Part shown: piece by piece, positions 12,101 through 24,200 of the stretch
How the letters are laid out: each line of letters opens with the position of its first letter
Position numbering within the stretch: the stretch's first letter is position 1
Assembly (NCBI GenBank): GCA_001695595.3
Contig: MBPM02000050.1
Location: forward strand, 248,001 to 312,000
Source: Plasmopara viticola
Taxonomy: Eukaryota; Oomycota; Peronosporomycetes; Peronosporales; Peronosporaceae
Length of the DNA: 64,000 nt
Direction of reading: 5' to 3'
Notes under the pieces: generated by a model
Databases searched by the model: none
What the model was told of the DNA's origin: nothing
Seen by the model: only the letters and a program-made list of their open reading frames with translations
Program-made: the position numbers and the translations under genes

Positions 12101-14159
12101 TGTGCTTTTGTGCAGGTAACTCTCATGCTTAACCGGTTTCGATAGCCGAAAAACTCGACCATAGGCGGATACGCTGCGATTAAGGTTTGATCGGACCGAC
12201 GTGAGTTCTCAAATACGTAGTATTCGGTGTCTGTGTGGGTCGAAACAGGTACACCGGCTGCATGTGATGTTCAGCGAAGTTGCGTTGCTGTTGATACTTC
12301 ACCCTGTCCATACTATTTATACTTTGCTACTCTCATGATATAAAGTCGCTTGAAGCCTCTCCTATTTTAAGTACATGTCGACGTCCTTGCAGTCGTGTGT
12401 CTCAGTTCATCGATGGAATGCATGTGTAACACCTACTGCAACTTATGTTCTTCTCTTAGATGGCTACTATGTGGTACGCGCCTTCCCAGTATGCCCAGCG
12501 GGTCACAATGAATATCGATTAAATCCGAATATCAAAATTTTAACAGCGTCTGACTTGCTGCGGTGAGGGTGAAAGAGTGCACATTTGGTTGCACTGATAT
12601 GCAAACATGCGAGTGAGCTTTGACGTGAATTGAGGCCGCGCTTTCCGCTAAGAGTGACTTAAAGCTTCAATTAATGCAAGTCTTTGCAACATACCGCTAT
12701 ACTTGCCGCGTGGAGACGTTTATTTTTGCGATCCGACAAAGCAGAGCATATTTGCGGACTTTATTTAGGAGACTACAACACATTCTGGCTTAGATGACCG
12801 GTCGCCTTCTCTCTGAGGAGACTGCGGTCACCATCTTGAAAAATGGTTTATGATTGGACGCGAAGAATCTCCGTATAAGCCTAGCTTCTAGTCTTTATAA
12901 GCGCTATTGAATTCTGTTATCACCGGGTGGTGTGGCCTCCATAATAATAATTTTGCCGATGATGAGGTTTGATTTGCGAACCAAAGCGCATAGCCTTACA
13001 AGTACTCAGTCCTTCAGCTTTACGGCCGACATGGTGGTGATTATGGGCTTAATGTGGTACAATCTGATCGATATGACGCGAAAATTGATTTATCGTAAGC
13101 ATTCGTGTCATGAAGTTGAGAACCTTTTCGGCGGTGAGAAGCTACATGCATCCGAAGGAGCTCCGAGCCGCTGGTCAGCGGCCGAGCATCCGATAATTCT
13201 TCAATTTTGAGCCTTTGGTATGTTGTGGTCAACGATAGAGTTGGGATTGCCAACGAGAGTATATTCTGTATTAAGCCTTAATGTCGATATGGTCTTGTTC
13301 TAAGAAGCTCTGTCCTCTATGACACGGATCGTGTTTCCAGGGCTAGCTTGTTGGCTCTAAAGGCAGCGAGAAAAAGCTTAAGTAGACACCTCGCTTTAAG
13401 GAGAGCCAGTTGTATGCTGAGGCTCTATATAATCATAACAAAGTGACATTGTCGCTCTTCGTTTAGCGACAAGCAAGATGGAAGCTTTAACAAGGTCACT
13501 GTGGATCTAAACATTATGCTCCTCGACTTAGATAATGTAGAGCGCTATTTGATAAGGACATAGGTCCGAGTAAGACCGCATCTTGAGTTGACAATCCACA
13601 AACGTTGGACTGATGGAAGGCCAAAGACATCTGCTATGATCGTAGCAAAGCTTTGGTGAGTATTGTTACCAACTCTGCCAAATCGGTCAATGTGTTGGGC
13701 ATTTTATGAAGCCGAGATCAACAATTATGATGTCGGAGACAAAAGTCCGGGACGATGCTTGTGAGCGGAGTGTGGAATTGCACGTTGATCACTAAGCGTT
13801 GCTCACAAGAAGCAGCATTTGCTGCATGCCAGCTGAATGTAGGTTAGCCAAGGCCTAGAAAGTGCACGCGAAGATCACGTAAACCATCGAGTAGTGCTTG
13901 TAATAGGCAGTGGTCGATGGTATACGATTTACTCCACTAATAAACGCTTGTCATGGTCAGCGTTTGCTGTATGTCATACGTGACACAAATGGCTCAAAGA
14001 TGGAGCAATTTTGACGCCGCTATTCTGATGAGTACATGTATCAGACCAAACTTTACACTAACTCGTTGCAAAACTTCACGTTTAAGAAAGCAGACTAGTG
14101 TCTTTCTCGCTCTCTTTGTCACACGTAGCCTTCCTATTAATAAGCACGTGTTTTATCGC
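3184..14159. other. Gene-poor region of decayed repeats
   Basis: About 11 kb in which every frame is broken and no open frame resembles a known protein over a useful length. Parts are related to other gene-poor parts of this window: 4769-4830 resembles 37177-37240, 6850-6945 resembles 50706-50775, and 10081-10180 resembles 36717-36810. Given the Gypsy integrase relics elsewhere, the simplest reading is old LTR-retroelement DNA. Some weaker internal similarity was noticed (around 6300, 6465, 13790 and 13935) but could not be resolved by eye. No tRNA, rRNA or satellite was recognised. Confidence 0.55.
4769..4843 (+). pseudogene. Possible gag start of a decayed retroelement
   Basis: A short frame starts ATG and reads MAESSTSTLQAQIEAFHSKV before a stop soon after. 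The same start, with MESSAS after the ATG, and the same downstream GTAAGGTCAA occur at 37177-37240. Two diverged copies of one ORF start are therefore present. Calling it gag is inference from its place in retroelement-like DNA. Confidence 0.3.
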
Positions 14160-14406
14160 CTCATGTCAGTCTTAAAGTGGACGAGCCATCACACCCGAGT
14201 GTGTGACTGCCCTACCAACTCGCGCCCGATTGGGGAATAAAAGGGTTGGGTGGGGAACGCCCCACTGACCAAAAAAGCCCATAGTGTAATGAGGGGTACG
14301 GAACCCGGTCCCAATATGAGTCGGATTGCTACCAGCATCCCGCGATAGAGACAGCTTAGTCCTAGCTTGTGGGATCCGGTAGCTTAAATCTCATGTCAGT
14401 CTTAAA
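14160..14406. mobile_element. SINE-like insertion with 17-bp target-site duplication
   Basis: The exact 17-mer CTCATGTCAGTCTTAAA occurs at 14160-14176 and 14390-14406, bracketing a 213-bp non-coding, GC-richer insert. On the minus strand the insert contains GAGTTGGTAGGGCAGTC followed by TCACAC/GTGTGA arms around a short loop, resembling the D-arm and anticodon arm of a tRNA. The GGCTCGTCCAC after it is only a weak match to a Pol III B box. The size, lack of coding and long duplication suit a SINE. Orientation and tRNA origin are unproven; an LTR fragment is the main alternative. Confidence 0.6.
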
Positions 14407-15817
14407 AGTACTTGTACAAATGAAAATAAAAGTCTGCAACACATTGTAAAGCCGAACCACGATTATTCGACAATGATAGCGCAAATTCTGTACGAACAGG
14501 CTAGCTGTATTTGCGAATCGCAAGCAAAACTCCAATTATTGTTTTTAAAGTTTGAAGCTCTCAGGTTTTTCAGCTCAGCTGGCGTGCGGTCAGACATACC
14601 GGTACGCGCTGAATCAGTATTAAGTGCGATATCCTCAACGAGGCGGTAATGAAGTGACCCCGTAAATCCAGCCTGCACTCCATGAAAGCAAGCGTCCAGC
14701 GAATGAATCCATCCAGCAGCGTAACGAGCAATTAAGCGAGCGGTCCACAGCTGAAGGTTCAGGCGAAGAAGCGCGGGGGTGAGATGCAAAGGCCTGGAGA
14801 CGTGAGACGAGGCAGGTCGAGGTGCACAGTACTGATACGTGAGAAAATGATTTAAAGCAAAACGCTGAATAACTAAATAGACGTGTGACATAAGGGTCGG
14901 CAACGACCATAAATTCCCATTACGGTAGAGGCAAGTGGGATCTGTATGCGAACAAAGTATACATATGGTGCCGTTACTGCCAAGTCGTCAAGTATCCCGG
15001 AACCGAAAAAGGAATAAAAAAGTCGCTCACAGTAAACGTCGTAATGGAATCGTATCCCATAGTGGATCAGAGACTAGTCACTTAATGTCCCGAGACCGTC
15101 GTTCCGACCAACTTTGCAACACGGCGACGAATTAGTGGGTGCCCAATCCTCCGCCCCGGCCCCGTCGTCGCTTTCAAGCAGTCACGCTGCCTTGCGACGG
15201 AGATGGCTCGTTTCTGACCCTCCCGCGAAACACTGCAACATTTGAGCTTTCAAATCGACCAACAAAATGCCCACCAAAAGTATCCAACGGCAGCGAACAT
15301 TGCGAGGACACACGTCTTTCCATGTTCTGGCCGTAATCCCTTAAAAGCGGACTTTGGGCGGGTTTTCGCAACCATTAAAAATGGCCGGGTATATGATTTT
15401 CAGAGGTTTGCAAAAATCGCTCGCGGCTCAATTGGGTTTCTGCGTACGCATGGATTCTCACGAGTTTTGCGCCATCGCGCCCCTTTCCGGATTACTCAGC
15501 GCCGTGTCTTTTTAAACCGTAGCATTTCTACGACCGCGTCATGTCCCGCCACCGCCACGTACCTCACTGGGACGTGGGCTCGAACACCGACGACGATCGG
15601 CCCGACACGCTTCGGACTGAAAAGAAAGTCGGCAACGTGCCGCGGTCCAGTCGACGTCCCACCATGACGGATCGAGAACCACCCGCGTCTCGACGGTGCA
15701 CTCCACGTACGTGTTTCCTTTGCTTGACTCTATTGAATGCCAAAGGCAGTTGAGAGATTAAAAAGAAACAAAACCCATGCCACCTGTTGTTCTGGGACGC
15801 TTGTAGTTGTCGCAACC
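14407..15817. other. Upstream region of the bZIP gene, no gene assigned
   Basis: Composition shifts from AT-rich repeat DNA to GC-richer DNA near 14.6-15.2 kb. Several open frames of 60-140 codons overlap on both strands (for example 14463-14903 minus and 15242-15667 plus). None shows a recognisable domain, so they are not called. The last few hundred bases are probably promoter and 5' leader of the bZIP gene. Confidence 0.4.
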
Positions 15818-17533
15818 ATGGAGCCGCAAACATCGCTTGGATTCCACGACTGGCATTGGGACGAGGACGTCCGACCTGCTTCGTCCATGGATTTTCGCCA
15901 TAAGACCGCCAAGACGGCACTCGGTGGGGGGTTGAAAGGCTTTGACGAAGACCAGCTTGCGTTCGAAGGAGCAGCCTACCATCCCGACAGGACGAGGGCT
16001 TGTCAGGTAGACGACGACGTTGATCTGAAACCGAGTCAAGTCCAGATGCAACGCTATCAGCAACACGAACGAAGTGTGCAACGCGATGTGTACGCTGATG
16101 CGTCTTTTCGACGAGCTATCGCGTATCCGGAACACGACCTCTATGCTCGCGATACAAGGGACCACGAGCCAGGAAACACCTTGCAAGTCTCCTCAACGCG
16201 ACGTGTACCACGCAATGTGCCCATACAAAGAGCTTTGTCGCCCGGATCCTTTGACATGCGTTCCAATCGAGGAATGCGCCAATCGCCTGCCCGGCTATTA
16301 CCAACTCGACGGTTCAATAGCCCCGAGTTTGCGTCAAGAATGGACGAGTTGCCATTGGAGCCCGCCATGCTTGAAATGTACCCGGATGATGAAATGAATC
16401 CACCCCCGCTTCCAGAGGTGCAAATGCCGCGACGACGCGAGGATGGCCCGTCACAGCAGCCAGTCCGACAGCGAACGTACCAGCAAGTGCCGAAAAGAGG
16501 ACGCGCGGTACGCGTAGACGACGAGATGATGATGGCCGACGCACGGTCGTTCCACCCTTCGGACGGGCGGCGAGGCGGTGAAGCCGTGTACGACGACGTT
16601 GGCTCAAATGCCACGATGCTGCACACTGCCGATTGTGAAAGTCGTGGTGGCACTACTGTGGACACGATGTACCCGTCGAGTCGACCAGAGATCAACTCGT
16701 CGCTTCGTCCTCACATGCCCAGACGATCGCGTGTGGATGACGTGCCACTCTTTGATGCGCTGAACCCAGGGATTGCATACCCCAGCCGCGCCGTTGCAGC
16801 TCACTTAGCTCCTTCTACGGCGTATACGTCGTGGGATGGCAAGGACGATGACACGCACTCGAAACGCCGTTGTGGACGCAAGAGCATGAATTACTCGTTC
16901 AAACAAAAGCGCGAACGCAATCGCGCGGCTGTGAAAAAGTGTCGACAGCGCCAGGCGTTGAAACTCGAGTACTTGCAACGCAAGGCCGAGTCGTTGGCGG
17001 CCGAGAATCAGACCTTGTCCCAAATGCTCGTGACAAATACCGAATTGGGCGACGACCAACGCACGTCCTTGACGCGCGGGATCCAGATCGACATTTTGTT
17101 GAAAATCAAAGAGATCTTTACACAAAGTTTACCAAAAGACTTTGTGTTGGATGCCGATTCGATTTGGGATTTGAATTCGGTACTAGCTGTGTCCATGCCG
17201 TCGCGTTGCTACTATGGGATTGAGAGCATTAAAGACTTTTGGCGCACGTCGTTGCGAATGCGCAACAAAGGCAAGATCCGATCGTTCTGGGGATGGCTCT
17301 TTCGATTGCCACCTGGTGATCGCTTTTCCGAGTTTCATATCCAGCCGTTTGCTTCTTCGTCCAATCTTTATTCCATTTCGTGGACTACCAAGTCGACGCC
17401 CTTGCTCACAGGATCGATGGTGATTATGTTTGGCAATGGGCATCGGGTGACGCTCCACGTTGAGTGCTTTGGCTGGCTCATCTGGCGCTACTTGCTCACG
17501 AACGAGCCGTTTCCAGAAACGTCGACCGCATAA
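15818..17533 (+). CDS. bZIP transcription factor
   Basis: A nuclear DNA-binding protein of 571 aa. The start at 15818 (GCAACCATGG) has a good context and is followed by a plausible acidic N-terminus; an in-frame ATG at 15737 would add 27 residues. Residues about 355-385 are a basic region with the signature NRAAVKKCR (NxxAAxxCR), followed by a leucine zipper with LEYLQRKAESLAAENQTL. The region before it is long, disordered and rich in Arg, Pro and Asp. The last roughly 140 residues form a compact, aromatic-rich segment (DFWRTSLRMRNKGKIRSFWG, FSEFHIQPF, VTLHVECFGWLIWRYLL) that looks folded and may be a ligand-binding or dimerisation module. No intron is needed. Target genes are unknown. Confidence 0.85.
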   Translation: MEPQTSLGFHDWHWDEDVRPASSMDFRHKTAKTALGGGLKGFDEDQLAFEGAAYHPDRTRACQVDDDVDLKPSQVQMQRYQQHERSVQRDVYADASFRRAIAYPEHDLYARDTRDHEPGNTLQVSSTRRVPRNVPIQRALSPGSFDMRSNRGMRQSPARLLPTRRFNSPEFASRMDELPLEPAMLEMYPDDEMNPPPLPEVQMPRRREDGPSQQPVRQRTYQQVPKRGRAVRVDDEMMMADARSFHPSDGRRGGEAVYDDVGSNATMLHTADCESRGGTTVDTMYPSSRPEINSSLRPHMPRRSRVDDVPLFDALNPGIAYPSRAVAAHLAPSTAYTSWDGKDDDTHSKRRCGRKSMNYSFKQKRERNRAAVKKCRQRQALKLEYLQRKAESLAAENQTLSQMLVTNTELGDDQRTSLTRGIQIDILLKIKEIFTQSLPKDFVLDADSIWDLNSVLAVSMPSRCYYGIESIKDFWRTSLRMRNKGKIRSFWGWLFRLPPGDRFSEFHIQPFASSSNLYSISWTTKSTPLLTGSMVIMFGNGHRVTLHVECFGWLIWRYLLTNEPFPETSTA

Positions 17534-17702
17534 TCGACGAGACAGACAATGGAGGCTCTAGGAATTGATACAAAGTGACCACTACAGTGCTAGGACAATA
17601 ATTTTGAAAGTGTAGTGAGGCCTCGACACTTGGCTATTTCTGCATTTGTAAACTTGATGATATTATTAGCAAGGTGGGGGTAAGACGAGTAGAAAACGAG
17701 GA

Positions 17703-20700
17703 ATGGATGACGTCTACAAAGACAAAGATCGACAGGAGAGGGGACACGACACTGTACGTCACAGCAATGGCGACAGTATTGACGAGTCTCAGGCCACGGC
17801 TCTTGTTGCGACTGATCGAACCGTACATGTTATTGTGCCACCAGGTGAACGATCTCCTTTCTTGCATTCTCAGACTCTAATTGACTCAAAACCAAATCAA
17901 GAGCAGCAAGTTTTCGAGAAGCTGCCAATAACATTGGCACGTATTGACGCCACTCAACCTATTGAAACTGAATTCGAAGCAAAAGATGGTGTGACTATTG
18001 TGGAAGGTATTGGAAAAGAATGGCAAGCAAATATTGCTGAAAACTCCTCAGAAGCGGCTGTTGCTACTTGTCCACTCAATGCAAGTTTGATTCGATCGAG
18101 TGACAGGATTCCAGTCGATTCAGAAAAGCATGGAGGCCAAGCGCAAGTCCAAAGTTCGTCTCAAGATCAAAACGCAAGCATCGAATCTGAAGCACAAGAT
18201 GATGGTGTCTTGCAACCTGAGCAAAGTTTCGAGGCTTTGCCTGCCAAAGCTGTGGGATATCTTGAATCATTGACGGCGTCTTTTGCTCCAGATACGAAAG
18301 CAATATGGGCTCAGATATTCGGCCCTCGCTATGGAGAGGACGAGGAAGAAGAAGTGAGCGTTGCACAGGATGATCACTCGAGCACTCACAGCAATAAAGT
18401 AGCCACCACGGTGAACAACTCGTTGCAGGCAAAACGAGCGCGTGAACGAAAACTTGACGAACAAATCCAAGCAAGTCACCAACGCTACCGAGAGCGAAGT
18501 TTGCGAGCTGCAGCTGCAAAGGAAGCAGCAGCAAGACCTCGAGGCATTTCTCGCAATCGCTCTCAAAAGCAAGCTTCAAGCACATGTTTCTTCAATCAAA
18601 GTGGACTCTCATTGACGCAACTCCAGTCTTGCACTAAGAAAGCGCTGGACGAAACGTGCCAATTGTTTCGACACCTTCATGCCACAGCTCTTGAAGAGGA
18701 AGATAATTGTATGAAAGCGGCATCGTTGCAAGGAATTTACATTACGCAGAGGGAGCTTGAGCATCTCCTTGGTGCGTTATTTCATGCTCAAGATGCAAAG
18801 CCGTTACTTGGTAAACAGATTCTAGCTTATCCGCTGGACTTTGAAGGTCGAGAGGATCTCGAAGGCGTTACGATACAAGTGCAGCTCCAAGCGAGCTGGT
18901 TTCTTCCGTTTGGACAATTGTCGCAGCTTCGCCGTCTTATTATGAAGATTACCAAGCGACACTTGAACGAGGAGAAACTCGTGCTTGTCGATCGCAATCT
19001 GCAGAAACAGCTCACGTTGGTCCCATTTTCCGCAAAAGTGCAGACTTTGATCGTACAAGTGTTAAAGGCGCAATCGACGACGACCGAGTGGGCGAAAGGG
19101 ACAACGTCATCAGTGGAGCTTGTGCACGATCTACTCGAAAGCATTGCTGTAAAGGAAGCAGCGAGTTGGAGCGACGATTGCACCAATTTTGAGCTCCTCT
19201 CACCGGTACGTACACGTTGAAAGCGTCAGGTACATTGGTTTATGCTGACAAACTCGTGCTGGGAAGGTTGAGTTAGTGGCAAAGACGAAACTTTCCAGTG
19301 TCGTGTGTATCCAGCGGCTTGTTTTCTTTCGGTATTTAATCGACATCTTGACAACCGAGAGAACGCAATTCCCGACAAAATCCTTTGAACCACGTGTACC
19401 AGAACCACCAATACAACCTCGAGTCAAACGAACGTCAGTAGCTGGTAAACGAAAGAATGTCAGGAAGAAGAGCTTTGCATTGAAAAGTTATACTTCAAGA
19501 GATAAAGAGAGCGCATTGACTCAAGCAGCTTGTAAGACTTTGGTCAAGAAAATCGAGGGAGATAGACTCGACATTTTTCCAGCAGCAAAAGAGCAGATGG
19601 ATCCGCAAGAGGAGACGGGCGATGAAGGTGCAAATCGTGCGAGTCACTTGCAACAAGAGCTTGAAACCGCGATGGCCACATTGCGACAGCGCCTCCCGGC
19701 GATTGACCTCCTTGCTGACCAGAACGCCGCAATCGATTTTGCTATTCGAGCCACGTATCTCGCAGCTAAAGCGTGCCACGACAGCGTGCGAGTAATGGTA
19801 TGTGATCCTTTGTCTTGTGTGCAATGGCGTAAGTGTACTCATGTTCCGTCTAGCTTGAAAACGATTTGGATGTTGATGTTGCCATGTCGGAGAACCTTCA
19901 ACACTTTCTCGAAGCTTTCCAGCACATCCAGCACTCCCAAGCTCATGCAAACACAGAGAGGACGGCCAGATCGGCACCACTTGACCATGAACCGTCACCT
20001 TCTCGCTCCAGTCGATCACTAGAGTATTATCCACCTCCGTATCCCGAGTCAAGAGAATCGGAGGAAGTGGACAGCAAAAGTGAGGGCAGCGCTGAACAAT
20101 CCCCACATTCCATACTTGATACAATAGCGTCGCCGTTCTTTTTCAAGGTTTCAAGCAATGAAAAGACCGACTTTTTCTCTGACTTTCGATTAAAAGAATC
20201 AACAGGTGAGAATTAATATTCTTGCATGCGTGATGAGAACACACGTACTGATTTCAAGTCTCGTGTCTAACAAGCTGAGCATCTCGATTCTCGCGTTGTA
20301 TCTAGCTGGAAAGACGTCGAATCTCCACCTCACTACACTCAAGAAGAGACCGCGAATGGTGACACGAATGGTATGATCGAGACGGCAATGAAGCAAGCCC
20401 TCCAGCTCCAGCATCGCGTTTGCATGAACGATTTGGTGCACCAAGTTGTATCAAATCAAGACGAACCCTCCGTCTACGAGCCAACAAGTCCGATAAATGT
20501 CAAGACGGAACCGGACTGGACCACATGCGAAGTGTCTCCAGGCATCGATCGATTGCTGCACAGACAGCGAAGAGCTCCTTCTACTGCTTGTCCATTCTCC
20601 GCTTCGACGCGCCCGCTTAAACGTAGTGTACACAAAACTGGAGCGGCTCGTGTTCTACCTCCTAGACAGCTCAACGACGACCAGCACTTGGCGTGGGCTG

Positions 20701-20738
20701 CCCGTATCAATGAACTGTACACCCCAGTTTTCGAATAG
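17703..20738 (+). CDS. Unrecognised multi-exon protein, about 930 aa
   Basis: Four exons can be joined without breaking the frame: 17703-19205 (donor GTACGT), exon 2 ending 19797 (donor GTATGT), 19854-20205 (donor GTGAGA) and 20275-20738. Exon 2 could start at 19273, 19315 or 19360, all in phase; 19273 gives the usual intron length, while 19315 has a better CAG acceptor. The N-terminal 200 residues are acidic and low in complexity. A charged coiled-coil-like segment (KRARERKLDEQIQASHQRYR) follows near residue 240. A more structured core with TQRELEHLLGALFHAQDAK and WFLPFGQLSQLRRLIMKITK lies near residues 330-430. The C-terminal third is polar and Ser/Pro-rich. I recognise no family. The 3' end lies 31 bp from the convergent small gene. 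Confidence 0.7.
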
Positions 20739-20769
20739 ATTATGTAACTCATCGACTAGCTACCAATTT

Positions 20770-21111
20770 CTAGCTAATCTGGAACAGCGACAGAAACACC
20801 TGCAGCTCTTTTGTATCCGTCAACGTATCGTCAGGTCCTTTCGTCCTTAATTTGCTCGCTGTATCTTTCTCTACCAGTTTCACGTACGGTCCTGGTCGTC
20901 TTTTCATCCTCGTAGACTGCGCTTGACGCTGGTGACGGCGTCTCGTTTCAGCCCCAACGGCCTCCTTGCACCCATCCACCCCCACTTCTTCGTCACTCTC
21001 ACTCATGAACGTTGCCATGGCCGCTAACTGCGCGTTCTGACGATAATTAGAGGGTAATTGAGCCATGAACAAGACCGGCATCTCTTCTTCATCCGACGCT
21101 GTCATTGTCAT
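20770..21111 (-). CDS. Small charged protein of unknown function, 113 aa
   Basis: A single open frame with ATG at 21111. The N-terminus is acidic (ASDEEEMPV), followed by LPSNYRQNAQLAAMATFM, an acidic patch (SESDEEVG), a basic stretch (RRRHQRQAQSTRMKRR) and a C-terminus with PGPYVKLVEKD and TKELQVFLSLFQIS. The contrast of acidic and basic blocks and the short hydrophobic segments look like a conserved small eukaryotic protein, but I do not recognise the family. It sits between the convergent unknown gene (31 bp away) and the stop of the EML gene (122 bp upstream), on the same strand as the latter. Confidence 0.5.
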   Translation of the reverse strand: MTMTASDEEEMPVLFMAQLPSNYRQNAQLAAMATFMSESDEEVGVDGCKEAVGAETRRRHQRQAQSTRMKRRPGPYVKLVEKDTASKLRTKGPDDTLTDTKELQVFLSLFQIS

Positions 21112-21233
21112 GCCAATACTATTTTCTTATCACCAATACTTAATACCATCATAATAGTAAGAAAAATATACATATAGAAAAAAACTAATACTTATGTAAA
21201 TTTTGGAGAAAACACCTGGTTATATTACGGGTC

Positions 21234-24200
21234 CTACGTAATATTACGTGCCGTACGAGGCGGCAGGCGCCATTGGCACACCATCCGGTCGGCTCCAGCA
21301 ATCGAGAGAAGATACTTTTCATTCTTCGTGACGACCCACTGACTGACTGGTGCCGCATGTCCATGCATTGCCATGGCTGTGCCATCAAAGTCGTCACTGG
21401 TCGTTCCATTGACCAAAGCCGGATACCGCCTCGACGGCCAGTGGAGCTCTGACACTTGCATTGACGAGCATTCTGTCCATCGACCAAGGTGCCAGTACTG
21501 AACGTGCTGCTTGGTGCATTGCATGCGAAGCAGTGGTCGATCCAGTGCAAAATCCAGTTGCACTGTACTTGCAAGCCCAGACGCTCCTCTCAAGATCGTG
21601 ATCCGGCGGTACCCGGCTGCGTCGTACACATGAATAGACCCGTCCTGACACGCGACCGCTAAAAACTGGTTGTCGTGCGAATACTGCAGCGTGACAATTG
21701 CCACACGTGGTTCCTGGTCGTGCCAGCAACTCCAGTGGGTCACGACACGATCGAGCGCTGCAGTCAATATTCGTACGACGCCATCGTCCGTACCGACGGC
21801 TAAATGTTTGCCATCGGATGAAAATGCCAGTGTGCGTAATTTCTTGGCGGTTTCCACTCCCGTCGTGGATTCAAAAGCACACGACCAGCGATAGAAAGCC
21901 AATAACGAATGCGTGGCAGCATCCCACAGACGCACCGTACCATCGTCGCCCGCCGATGCAAACTGTGCACGTTTACTTGGATGCACGGCTAGACCAACCA
22001 CTGCGCCTGTTGCATGGCCACGGACGTGCACGGCAAGACGCCACGCGTTCTCACTCGATTCAGAAGTCTTGTGTTGAAGTGGCACGAGTTCACACACTTC
22101 ACTTTCTGCCGTGGCAAAGAGCACGTGACCGTCACGCACACAAATCGATTGAATGCTTGTACTCGTAAGCGGGAGGGAAGTCGTGTGGAGTTGAGCAATG
22201 TCCGCGACTACTCGCATCAGCTCAAGCTGTGTGTTCCAAACACAAATGCGTCCGTCTTGGCCTGCTGAATAGAGCAAGGAGTGCTTTCGATCCACGGCTA
22301 AAGCTGGAATCGCCGCGTCACCGTGTGCTTGACGACGAACGAGCACACAGACGCGGTCCTTCCAGACATATAAACTGCCATCCGCTTGACTCGACATCAC
22401 GACTCGTGCGCGGCCAGTCATGTGCACGACTTGGAGCACAATTGCTTGGGGATTGCTCTCTTTGTGGCTCGTTAACAGCCCGCTTTTGAGACCTGGCAAG
22501 CGCACCGCCTCTTCTCCTACATTGCCTGTCCCTTGTTGCCAAAAGAGAATGTGGTGGTCTCCACAAGTTGCCACGTCGCCGTCTTCGCCGAAACTCAAGC
22601 CCCAAACGCGTCGACGTGACGTCTTGCACGTCACTAACAACGTCGCACAGAGGCGACCGCCTTGGTTGTCACCACCTGCAATGGCATAGATGGCCAAAGT
22701 ATGATTCATGTCCATGCCGATCGATGCAAGTCGATGGCCTTCGGGACTAAAGTCGAGGAGCAAAATGCCCGGCTGGTGTTGAGACGCCAAACGAACGACG
22801 GTGCTGCCGCTGTTTGCGTCCCAAATCACAAGTGCTGGCGTCTGAGGCAAATGACAATCCTGTGCGAGGCACTCACCGGATGCAATCAAGTCACCTCGTG
22901 GATGAACAGCTAGTGCCGAGACGACACTGGGCTGAACTCGTTTTGCCGCGTGATTCAGTAGTTGCGTCTGCGTCTTTGTATTGTACACGACGCCACACGC
23001 CCCAGCTGCATAGACGATTTCCCACGCATCGTCAGCGTGTAAGACGTTGCGACTGCCCGTGGCACATGCATTCAACCCATAAACAAAGTCAAGATACGCT
23101 TCTTCGTCTTTCGTGCCACTTGGAGAAGAGTCGAAAGCTTCCAGCCGAACATCATCGCTCTCGTTGCAACTTGAACGGCACTGAGCTCTCGATGTCTGTT
23201 GCGCTCGAATGCCTTGTTCGAACAGAGTCCGGTCAAAAGGACTCTGGTAACTTGGCGTCGACGATACGGTCGATTTCAACGTGAACCGTTGCCGCAGACG
23301 CACCTCGTCGCTATAGTCGGTCTTCCACACGGCCACCTGCGTGCTTCCGCTGGCGTCGCGTGCTAACGCTACGACAAAGGCGTTGGCAAAACTAAACCCG
23401 ACGCGGCGTATTGTTGCCTCGCGTGCAAAACACCCTCCATACTCCTTCGTCACAACAGCAGTGCCACTGCTTGATATATCATCGCCATCTCCAGTCAGGA
23501 CATCTCCACAAGCAAGGGGATACCACGCAAGCATCAACTGCCCATCGTCAAGGCCGACAACCATCGTGGGTAGCGGGGAGCTCCACTTCTCTATTCCATT
23601 CATGTTGTTGGCGCTAGCGTCCTCACCGTTGATGCGCGCGAGTGACGTCGTCCTTCCCACTCCACAGCCTTTTGCAAGTCCTTCAACTGGACCAGCAAAC
23701 GGTGTGGTCCACGACGCCCACGCATCATCCAATATCGTCCATTCCAACGCTCTTTCTGTCACGTTCCTTTCACTTGACAATGGCTCGTTCGGTAAAGACC
23801 ACCGCATCAAGTGTCGGTCGTTACTAGAAGTTGCAGATTGTAAATAGTGACAATCAAGTGAAAAGTCCAACGTCTCAATTGGCGCCGTGTGTCCGGCAAA
23901 AGTGCAATGCAGTGTACACGACGGCAGTGCATTGTCCGTCGTTTCCCACGCGTAAACGTAAATCTTCAAGTCCCGACAGGCCAATGCCAACCAGCTACGA
24001 GACGCAGCTGCTCCATTGTAGCTAGCCACCGGCGAGTATTTTACAATGGTGCACCACTTTGGCAAGACGGATGCGTTTTCCGTCTCACCACAAGAAAAGT
24101 CAAGGATTTTCTCCAGCGTCGTGCCATTCAAAATGGCTACTTTACCGTCCATCAGAGACACTGTGAGGTGGTCGCCAGTGGAACTCCAGGCGAGGGAACG

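Noticed and set aside
14177..14389. A functional tRNA gene on the minus strand
   Set aside because: Only D-arm-like and anticodon-like segments are present; no full acceptor stem or T-arm could be formed.
14463..14903. 146-codon minus-strand frame
   Set aside because: No recognisable domain, no good start context, and a shadow frame of similar length lies beside it.
15242..15667. 141-codon plus-strand frame upstream of the bZIP gene
   Set aside because: Arg/Thr-rich translation typical of GC-rich non-coding DNA; more likely promoter or leader sequence.
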